Notes under the pieces: model-generated
What the model was told of the DNA's origin: nothing
The model's input: the letters and a program-made list of their open reading frames with translations, nothing else
Databases searched by the model: none
Position numbers and translations under genes: made by a program
Part shown: positions 1 to 4,682 of the stretch, piece after piece
Numbering within the stretch: position 1 is the first letter of the stretch
How the letters are laid out: every line of letters starts with the position of its first letter
Source: Phycisphaerae bacterium
Lineage (GTDB): Bacteria > Planctomycetota > Phycisphaerae > Phycisphaerales > SM1A02
Assembly: GCA_016873375.1 (NCBI GenBank)
Contig: VGXJ01000094.1
Coordinates: 1 to 7,085, forward strand
DNA: 7,085 nucleotides
Reading direction: 5' to 3'

Positions 1-712
1 CTACGAACGATCGGGCGGCAACCTCAAGGACCTGGGCAAGCTCCTGCGCGATCGGGGCCTTCGGGTACCCAGCGTGATCGGCCTGTGGAACGCCATTCCC
101 GAGACGCAGGAAGCGTGGGACGCCCAGCTGCCGGCCTCGCGCGATCGCATGCGCATGGCAAGCGCCATCGGCGCCGAGCACATTCAGGTGATCCCCCAGC
201 CCGAGCGTCCGCGCGAGCGATTCGATCCCGCGTGGGCGGCGGCGCGCTACGGGGACCTGCTTGAGATCGGCATCCGCGACTACCAGATCGTGCCAGCGAT
301 GGTCTTCGTGAAGTTCCTGCCCGGTACCCGCACGCTTGGCCAAGCCGCGCAGGTCGCGATCGACTCGGGCCATCCGCAGGCGAAGGTCATCCCCGACACC
401 TTCCACATGTTCATCGGCGGCACGCCCTTCGGAGGGCTTCAGCACCTACGGGGTGACTTCATCGCCATCTTCCAGTTCAACGATGCACCAGCAGCCCCAG
501 TGCGCGAGGCGCTCGAGGATCGCCACCGGGTCTACCCGGGCGATGGTGTGCTGCCGCTGCAGGACATCCTGCGTGATCTCAAGCGCATCGGCTACACCGG
601 CTGCGTCTCGCTTGAGCTCTACAACGAGGACTACTGGAAGCAGGACCCGATGGTCGTGGCTCGGACCGGGCTTGAGAAGACCCTCGCCGTGATTCGATCG
701 GCGTGTGGCTGA
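1..712 (+). CDS. Sugar phosphate isomerase/epimerase, TIM-barrel (AP endonuclease 2-like) family, 5'-truncated
   Basis: The gene runs in from the left edge; the first full codon starts at base 2 and about 236 residues are visible, ending in TGA at 710-712. Family members are usually 270-300 residues, so roughly 40-60 N-terminal residues are missing. The C-terminal half fits the xylose isomerase-like TIM barrel family (IolE/IolI type). Numbering from the in-frame GTG at 74, it has a PDTFHM motif (D108, H111), FQFND near 133-137, the HRVYPGDG segment near 151-158 and the C-terminal SLELYNEDYW strand with E181. In known relatives these acidic and His residues bind a divalent metal for sugar isomerisation or epimerisation. 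Oddly, the strand that normally carries the first metal-binding Glu (E-F-L/P) reads VFVKFLPG, with Lys at bases 311-313. The substrate cannot be told from sequence. The GTG at 74 is internal, because upstream codons continue the frame without a stop. Confidence 0.85.
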   Translation, partial: YERSGGNLKDLGKLLRDRGLRVPSVIGLWNAIPETQEAWDAQLPASRDRMRMASAIGAEHIQVIPQPERPRERFDPAWAAARYGDLLEIGIRDYQIVPAMVFVKFLPGTRTLGQAAQVAIDSGHPQAKVIPDTFHMFIGGTPFGGLQHLRGDFIAIFQFNDAPAAPVREALEDRHRVYPGDGVLPLQDILRDLKRIGYTGCVSLELYNEDYWKQDPMVVARTGLEKTLAVIRSACG

Positions 713-733
713 TCGTGCCCCGTGCGAACCGCC

Positions 734-781
734 ATGAGCGACACGCGCAACGACCACGAGTCGATCGCAACGACTGACTAG
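734..781 (+). other. 15-codon open frame in frame with cdsA, ended by TAG
   Basis: In the 78-base gap before cdsA, an ATG at 734 opens a 15-residue frame (MSDTRNDHESIATTD) that stops at TAG 779-781. It is in the same frame as cdsA, and only three sense codons (CAT CCG CGC) separate the stop from the cdsA ATG. It could be a chance frame, a leader peptide, or an older N-terminal extension of CdsA closed by an amber codon. No ribosome binding site is visible before it. I list it because of the frame match; I do not assert that it is a gene. Confidence 0.2.
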
Positions 782-784
782 CAT
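779..784 (+). promoter_or_regulatory. Possible -10 hexamer for cdsA (leaderless start)
   Basis: TAGCAT fits the TANNNT pattern of a -10 element and lies 6 bases before the cdsA ATG, so transcription would begin at or next to the start codon. No Shine-Dalgarno sequence precedes the ATG and no clear -35 box is seen. The call rests on spacing and on similar hexamers before other genes here. Confidence 0.35.
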
Positions 785-790
785 CCGCGC

Positions 791-1681
791 ATGCTCTGGC
801 AGAGACTCATCACGGGCCCCCTGCTGATCCTGATGCTCATCGGGCTCGTCTGGCTCGACGAGACGGCTTCGACCACGATGGTGCAGGCTGGTGACGGCAG
901 CGAGTTTCCCTTCGCACCTCGCGGCACCGTGCTCCTGGCGATGTGCGCGCTCGTGGTCGCCCCGCTCTTGGCGCGCGAGATCGCGGGCATGCTCTCGCGC
1001 GCGGGCTCAGCCGTGCATGAGTGGCCCTGCATGCTGGCCGCGATGCTTGGGGCGTGCTCGATGTGGTTCCTCGGCAACGCAGACACGGTCTCGACCAAGG
1101 CGGCTGGTGCAGTGCTCGCGGTGCCGGTCGCGCTCATCACACTGATGGCTTTCGCCCTCATGCAGCGGCGATCCGCTGCGGGGGCGTCGTCCACGGTGGC
1201 CGGCGTACTGCTCTCGTGGGCATATGCGGGCTTGCCATGGGCGTTCTGGATCGCGCTCGACCGAGCGCAAGGGCCGGCCGTGTTGGCGGGTGCGATTCTC
1301 ACGGTCAAGTCGACCGACATCGGTGCGTACTTCACGGGCATGGCGATCGGGCGCACCAAGCTGATCCCGTGGCTGAGCCCCGGCAAGACGCGCGAAGGGT
1401 TCGTCGGTGGACTGGTCATGGGTGCCGGCATGGGCGCGCTCTTTGCCTGGGGGTCGGGCGACTGCTCGTGGGTCGCGACGCCGATCGATCCTGTGCGCGG
1501 CGCGATCACCGGAGCGATCTTCGGGATCCTCGGTCCGATCGGCGACCTGGCCGAGTCGCTCCTCAAGCGCGAGGCCCGCGTCAAGGACAGCGGCCACCTG
1601 CTTCCCGGCATGGGCGGCGTGCACGACGTCGCCGACAGCCTCTTGCTGACGGCTCCCGCGGCATGGCTGCTCCTGGCCTGA
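791..1681 (+). CDS. cdsA: Phosphatidate cytidylyltransferase (CDP-diacylglycerol synthase)
   Basis: Integral membrane enzyme that joins CTP and phosphatidic acid to give CDP-diacylglycerol and pyrophosphate, the branch point of phospholipid synthesis. The 296-residue length is near the family norm. Hydrophobic segments are evident near residues 7-23, 45-63, 80-95, 104-124, 137-157, 203-220, 236-253 and 283-296. The middle holds the typical STDIGAYF motif (D176) and SPGKTREGFVGG (196-207). The C-terminal signature follows: GDLAESLLKR (251-260) with D252, then KD (265-266), then PGMGGVHDVADS (272-283) with D279. D252 and D279 match the metal-binding acidic residues of characterised CdsA. The usual PGHGG..DR..DS has lost its His (M274) and Arg (V280). 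ATG at 791 is chosen because MLWQRLITGPLLILML matches the family's N-terminus and an in-frame TAG sits just upstream. The spacing to the next + gene is 61 bases. The function is secure at family level. Confidence 0.92.
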   Translation: MLWQRLITGPLLILMLIGLVWLDETASTTMVQAGDGSEFPFAPRGTVLLAMCALVVAPLLAREIAGMLSRAGSAVHEWPCMLAAMLGACSMWFLGNADTVSTKAAGAVLAVPVALITLMAFALMQRRSAAGASSTVAGVLLSWAYAGLPWAFWIALDRAQGPAVLAGAILTVKSTDIGAYFTGMAIGRTKLIPWLSPGKTREGFVGGLVMGAGMGALFAWGSGDCSWVATPIDPVRGAITGAIFGILGPIGDLAESLLKREARVKDSGHLLPGMGGVHDVADSLLLTAPAAWLLLA

Positions 1682-1727
1682 GGCGAATCCGCTTGGCCCC
1701 CATGCGTTTGCGCGCGCGCCCTTCCGG

Positions 1728-1733
1728 TAGGCT
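1728..1733 (+). promoter_or_regulatory. Possible -10 hexamer for the zinc-ribbon gene
   Basis: TAGGCT lies 9 bases before the ATG at 1743 in the 61-base gap after cdsA. It fits TANNNT and would give a leaderless or very short-leader transcript. No Shine-Dalgarno sequence is present between it and the ATG, and no convincing -35 element is seen. The gene may also be read through from cdsA. Confidence 0.35.
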
Positions 1734-1742
1734 TGCCCAACC

Positions 1743-2483
1743 ATGAGCGTCATTGCAGCCCTGCGCAACCTCCAGCGTGTCGACAGCCAGGTCCGAGCCC
1801 TCAGCACACGCCTTGATGGTGCTGCCAGCGCCCTGTCCTCCCGGGAACGCGAGGTGGCCGCGGCGCATGCCAAGCTCACCGAGGCCGAGTCGATCCATCG
1901 CCAGCTGCAGGCCAGCGCCAAGAACCTCGAAGCCGAGAGTGGCAGCTTCAAGGCCCGCATCGAATCGCTGCGCGTGGAATTGAATGCGACCTCCAAGAAG
2001 TCCCAGTACGACATCATCCTCGGCGAAATGGGCACGCTGCAGGAAAAGCGCGATGAACTCGACAGCCAGGCATTGGAGTTCATGACCAAGGCCGAGGCCC
2101 AGCAGGCGCGGATCACCGACGCCACCGCCCATCGCGATGAGCGCGTCCGACGCCGTGATGCCGCCAAGGCCGAGCATGACCAGCGGCAGGCGGACATCGC
2201 CGATCGCCTCGCCGAACTTCGTCGCGAGCGCGAGGAAGCTGCCATCCAGGTCCCCGCCAAGGAACTTGCGCTCTTCAACTCCATTGCCGACGAGCACGAG
2301 GGCGATGCCATGGCCGAGGTCATCGAACTGAGTGCACGCCACCGTGAATACACCTGCGGTGCGTGCAACGTCGAACTGCCCCCGCGCTCCTACGCCGCGC
2401 TGATCAGCAACCACGAAACGATCACCTGCTGCCCGAGCTGCCGCCGGATCCTCTTCCTCGACCTGGCTGCGAAGGCTGAGTGA
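1743..2483 (+). CDS. Coiled-coil protein with C-terminal C4-type zinc ribbon (CT398/HP0958-like)
   Basis: A 246-residue, highly charged protein. Residues about 1-185 are Ala, Glu, Arg, Lys and Gln rich with heptad-like spacing, consistent with the long coiled-coil hairpin of this family. The segment KKSQYDIILGEMGTLQEKRDEL near 82-103 resembles the family's hairpin region. The C-terminus carries a C4 zinc ribbon: C205-x2-C208 (TCGACNVELPP), then C230-x2-C233 (CCPSCRRILFL), with an extra Cys at 229. The length matches family members such as Chlamydia CT398 and Helicobacter HP0958, which act as scaffold or chaperone-like proteins with secretion, flagellar or RpoN partners. Those partners cannot be assumed here, and no flagellar or secretion gene is in the window. 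The start at ATG 1743 gives the standard MSxIxALRNLQRVD N-terminus. The gene follows cdsA by 61 bases and ends 46 bases before a convergent gene. Confidence 0.85.
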   Translation: MSVIAALRNLQRVDSQVRALSTRLDGAASALSSREREVAAAHAKLTEAESIHRQLQASAKNLEAESGSFKARIESLRVELNATSKKSQYDIILGEMGTLQEKRDELDSQALEFMTKAEAQQARITDATAHRDERVRRRDAAKAEHDQRQADIADRLAELRREREEAAIQVPAKELALFNSIADEHEGDAMAEVIELSARHREYTCGACNVELPPRSYAALISNHETITCCPSCRRILFLDLAAKAE

Positions 2484-2494
2484 GACTGCCGCGA

Positions 2495-2535
2495 GGGTGA
2501 TGCGGCCGCCGCTCGGCGACGGCGCGAGATCACTC
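2495..2535. terminator. Possible bidirectional hairpin terminator between convergent genes
   Basis: The 46-base gap between the zinc-ribbon gene (+) and the metallopeptidase gene (-) can fold into a two-part hairpin. An outer 7-bp stem (2495-2501 with 2529-2535, one G-T pair) encloses an inner 7-bp stem (2505-2511 with 2517-2523, one C-A mismatch) around a CTCGG loop. The right arm overlaps the end of the metallopeptidase frame. There is no T-run on either strand, so it is not a textbook intrinsic terminator. Position between two gene ends is the main support. Confidence 0.35.
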
Positions 2536-2964
2536 GTAGCCAAGCGCCGCCAGGTCGTCTTCCGAGAGCCCGAAGTGATGGCCGATCTCGTGGAGGATGG
2601 TGATGCGGATCTGCCGCATGACCTCGTCATCGCCGCCGAAGGCGCCCCCATCGGCGTCCGTCCCCGGCTCCCAGCCGCCGGCCTCGTCGATGATGCCTCG
2701 CCTGAACACATGGATCGTCTCGGGAAGCTCGCCGCTCGCATCATGGCCCCGTTCGGTCAGCGGAATGCCTGAGTAGAGCCCACAGAGATCATCAAGCCCA
2801 GGATCCAGGCCCATCTCCTCGAGCAATTCCCCTGCTGGAGCATCGTCGACGATCAGCGGTGCCTCGTCGAGCAGCTCATGCAGGCGAGCCGGGAGCGAGA
2901 GCATCACGCGATCAAGAAGCCGATCGAAGCGCTCGCGTTCCCAGTCTGGCAGCTGCTCGTTCAT
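2530..2964 (-). CDS. Metallopeptidase family protein (Zincin_1/DUF1025-like)
   Basis: A 144-residue protein with a clear zinc-protease motif, TILHEIGHHFGLSEDDLAALG. HExxH has H125, E126 and H129, and D136 or a nearby acidic residue could be the third metal ligand. The motif at the extreme C-terminus, the short length and the FxxxxxRVMxxLPxxLxELL N-terminus fit the small minimal zincins of PF06262. Their substrates are unknown and no secretion signal is visible, so it is probably cytoplasmic. Compared with the usual layout, a Gly/Asp-rich stretch at about 94-114 is inserted between the strand IHVFRRGII and the HExxH helix. The ATG at 2964 gives a natural N-terminus. The gene lies 54 bases downstream of pyrD on the same strand, so the two may be cotranscribed. 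The stop is TGA at 2532-2530. Confidence 0.85.
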   Translation of the reverse strand: MNEQLPDWERERFDRLLDRVMLSLPARLHELLDEAPLIVDDAPAGELLEEMGLDPGLDDLCGLYSGIPLTERGHDASGELPETIHVFRRGIIDEAGGWEPGTDADGGAFGGDDEVMRQIRITILHEIGHHFGLSEDDLAALGYE

Positions 2965-3018
2965 GGGCGGTCCGACCCCATCATGCTTCAGCGGGTTCCC
3001 CGATGCATCGCGCGAGCC

Positions 3019-3957
3019 TTACGAGAGATCGGGGGCACGCATGTCGACGGCACCGACCAGGTCGGCGATCGTGGAAGCTCCCTGCCGCCGCACCCAGGCA
3101 TCGAGATCATGCGCGACCGTGGCGGGGCCGGAGGGATCGACGAAGAGCGACGTGCCCATGCCGATGAGCGTGGCACCGGCGAGCACGAGTTCAGCTGCAT
3201 CACGCCAGTCCATGACCCCACCGAGGCCGATGATCGGCTTGCCCGCATCGCGCGCGACCTGCGTGTAGACGTCATGCACCATGCGGACCGCGATCGGGTG
3301 GATGGCGGGGCCGCTGAGCCCGCCCTTGCCGCGCGAGAGCCGCGTGCGGCGGGTCTCGGGATCGATCGCCATCGCCTGAACGGTGTTGATGAGCGTGAGG
3401 GCATCGGCACCGCCCTCGATCGCGCCCCGCGCCAGACCGACGATGTCACCCGTGTTGGGCGTGAGCTTGACGATGAGCGGCTTCGTGGTGAGGGCCCGCA
3501 GCGTGGCCGTCAGGCCGCGCAGGAGTTCGGGCGAATCGCTGAACTGCAGCCCGGTTGCCGTGTTGGGGCAACTCGCGTTGATCTCGATCGCAGCCATCCC
3601 CGAAAGCCCGTCGAAGGCGCGTACGACCGCGGCATAGTCCTCGGTCGAGTGGCCGGCGATGCTGCCGATGATCCGGCACGGCACCCGCGACGCATGACCC
3701 CACTTCTCGCGAACGAACGCCTCGACGCCCACATTGGCGAGGCCCACGGCGTTGAGCATGCCGCCCTTGGCCCCGATGATGCGCCACGGCGCGTTGCCCT
3801 CGCGCGATTCACGGGTGATGCTCTTGGTGGTGACCGCGCCGAGCGTGCGCAGGTCAAGGGCATCCGAGAGCTCGTCGAGGTAGCCGCACGTGCCCGCTGC
3901 CGCCACCAGCGGCGAGGCGAAGTCCATGCCCAGGGCGTGCACGCGCAGGCGCTGCAT
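3019..3957 (-). CDS. pyrD: Dihydroorotate dehydrogenase, class 1B-like catalytic subunit
   Basis: Oxidises dihydroorotate to orotate with FMN in pyrimidine synthesis. The 312 residues form a TIM barrel with family landmarks in order: SPLVAAAGTCGY (15-26), the FMN-site TTKSIT (43-48, K45), GGMLNAVGLAN (65-75), INASCPNT (126-133) with C130 as expected catalytic base, IVKLTPN (162-168, K164), LINTVQA (189-195), GKGGLSGPAI (210-219), IIGLGGV (242-248) and IGMGTSLF (265-272). A Cys base and the GGLSGPA motif are typical of class 1, and the N-terminus of class 1B, which pairs with the Fe-S/FAD subunit PyrK. No pyrK lies in the window. I chose ATG at 3957. A longer frame reaches 4053, but the extra residues look unlike the family and would run into the divergent gene. 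Related dihydropyrimidine or other DHOD-like oxidoreductases remain possible. The stop is TAA. Confidence 0.9.
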   Translation of the reverse strand: MQRLRVHALGMDFASPLVAAAGTCGYLDELSDALDLRTLGAVTTKSITRESREGNAPWRIIGAKGGMLNAVGLANVGVEAFVREKWGHASRVPCRIIGSIAGHSTEDYAAVVRAFDGLSGMAAIEINASCPNTATGLQFSDSPELLRGLTATLRALTTKPLIVKLTPNTGDIVGLARGAIEGGADALTLINTVQAMAIDPETRRTRLSRGKGGLSGPAIHPIAVRMVHDVYTQVARDAGKPIIGLGGVMDWRDAAELVLAGATLIGMGTSLFVDPSGPATVAHDLDAWVRRQGASTIADLVGAVDMRAPDLS

Positions 3958-3964
3958 GTGCGAA

Positions 3965-3970
3965 GTTCTA
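3965..3970 (-). promoter_or_regulatory. Possible -10 hexamer for pyrD
   Basis: On the minus strand TAGAAC lies 7 bases before the pyrD ATG. It matches TA at the first two positions but lacks the final T, so it is the weakest of the candidates here. No Shine-Dalgarno sequence is seen. It lies where a -35 element for the divergent gene would be expected. Confidence 0.22.
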
Positions 3971-3986
3971 GCAGGTGCCGCACCGC

Positions 3987-3992
3987 TATGCT
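3987..3992 (+). promoter_or_regulatory. Possible -10 hexamer for the TPR-YggX gene
   Basis: TATGCT fits TANNNT closely and lies 6 bases before the ATG at 3999, placing the transcription start at or next to the start codon. There is no Shine-Dalgarno sequence. The whole divergent gap to pyrD is 41 bases, so both promoters must overlap within it. Confidence 0.38.
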
Positions 3993-3998
3993 TCGGCC

Positions 3999-4643
3999 AT
4001 GAGCACGCCCGACCGCATTGCGCAGTTCGAGAAGATGGCCTCGGCCGACCCAAGCAACGAGATGGCCCACTTCAGCCTCGGCAATGCCTACCTGCAAGTC
4101 GGCCGCCACGCCGAAGCTGCCCAGAGCCTCGAGCGATGCATCGCGGTCAATCCAGAGATGAGCAAGGCCTACCAGCTCTGCGGCCAGGCGATGATCGGTG
4201 CGGGCTGGGAAGACAAGGCCGTTGTCGTGATGATGGCCGGCTACGAGGTCGCCGCGCGCAAGGGCGACCGCCTGCCGCAGGAAGCGATCGCAGGCATGCT
4301 TCGGTCCATCGGGCGCGAGCCGCCGAAAGTCGAGCGCCCTGCCGATCCGGCCGCCGAGGCGCTGCGTGCCAGCGGCGTCTTCGTCTGCGGTCGCACCGGG
4401 CGCCCCGGCTCGAAGCTTCCGGCACCCCCCTTCCGCGGCCCCGTGGGCCAGTGGATCTTCGACACGATCAGCGCCGAGACCTGGCGCGATTGGATCGGCC
4501 AAGGCACCAAGGTCATCAACGAACTCCGCCTCGACTTCAGCCGTGACAGCGACCAGGAGATCTACGACCGCCACATGCGGGAGTACTTGGGCATCGATGA
4601 TGAGTTGCTGGCGCAGCTGCGCACGCCCGCCGCAAAGTCCTGA
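3999..4643 (+). CDS. TPR-like domain fused to a YggX-type Fe(2+)-trafficking domain
   Basis: A 214-residue two-part protein. Residues 1-90 hold TPR-like helices: one good repeat (about 21-52, AHFSLGNAYLQVGRHAEAAQSLERCIAVNP) and a weaker one (about 55-88). A Pro/Ala-rich linker (about 106-123) follows. Residues 127-200 match the small YggX family: FVCGRTG with C130 at the place of the conserved N-terminal Cys, LPAPPFRGPVG (140-150), IFDTISAETWRDW (153-165) and TKVINELRLD (170-179), then a terminal helix. In enteric bacteria YggX is a free protein of about 90 residues that helps protect Fe-S enzymes from oxidants and is linked to iron handling. Here the TPR part could recruit a partner; that is inference. 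The ATG at 3999 is preferred to a GTG at 3975, which adds only eight unlikely residues and overlaps the promoter. The stop is TGA at 4641-4643. Confidence 0.82.
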   Translation: MSTPDRIAQFEKMASADPSNEMAHFSLGNAYLQVGRHAEAAQSLERCIAVNPEMSKAYQLCGQAMIGAGWEDKAVVVMMAGYEVAARKGDRLPQEAIAGMLRSIGREPPKVERPADPAAEALRASGVFVCGRTGRPGSKLPAPPFRGPVGQWIFDTISAETWRDWIGQGTKVINELRLDFSRDSDQEIYDRHMREYLGIDDELLAQLRTPAAKS

Positions 4644-4682
4644 CCGGCGCACGATGCGCAACAGCCAAGGTCGCGTCGGTCA
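4641..4682. terminator. Inverted repeat in convergent gap, possible bidirectional terminator
   Basis: The 36-base gap between the TPR-YggX gene (+) and the VWA gene (-) is bounded by TGACCG (4641-4646) and CGGTCA (4677-4682), a 6-bp inverted repeat whose outer three bases are the two stop codons. Inside it is a small hairpin, GCGCA-CGA-TGCGC (4647-4659). No T-run follows on either strand. A terminator role is suggested only by position and symmetry. Confidence 0.25.

Noticed and set aside
1007..2368. Long open frame of 453 codons on the minus strand, antisense to cdsA and the zinc-ribbon gene
   Set aside because: It is low-complexity Arg/Ser/Ala-rich sequence with no recognisable domain. It spans two clearly real genes and their intergenic gap, as expected for stop-poor antisense frames in GC-rich DNA.
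2502..2509. 8-base palindrome GCGGCCGC in the convergent gap
   Set aside because: A perfect 8-base GC palindrome is expected fairly often at this base composition. It is part of the larger hairpin region and needs no separate explanation.
2878..4002. Open frame of 374 codons on the plus strand, antisense to pyrD
   Set aside because: The composition is Arg/Asp/Ala/His-rich with no family resemblance, while the opposite strand encodes a well-conserved PyrD. It also crosses from the metallopeptidase gene into pyrD.
3958..4053. N-terminal extension of PyrD by 32 codons
   Set aside because: The added residues are Arg/Ser/Ala/Cys-rich and unlike any DHOD N-terminus, and they would overlap the start of the divergent gene. 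MQRLRVHALGMDFASPL at 3957 fits the family.
3510..4661. Open frame of 383 codons on the minus strand, opposite the TPR-YggX gene
   Set aside because: It covers the reverse of a conserved YggX domain and an out-of-frame part of pyrD. Its apparent hydrophobic runs come from GC-rich codon reversal.
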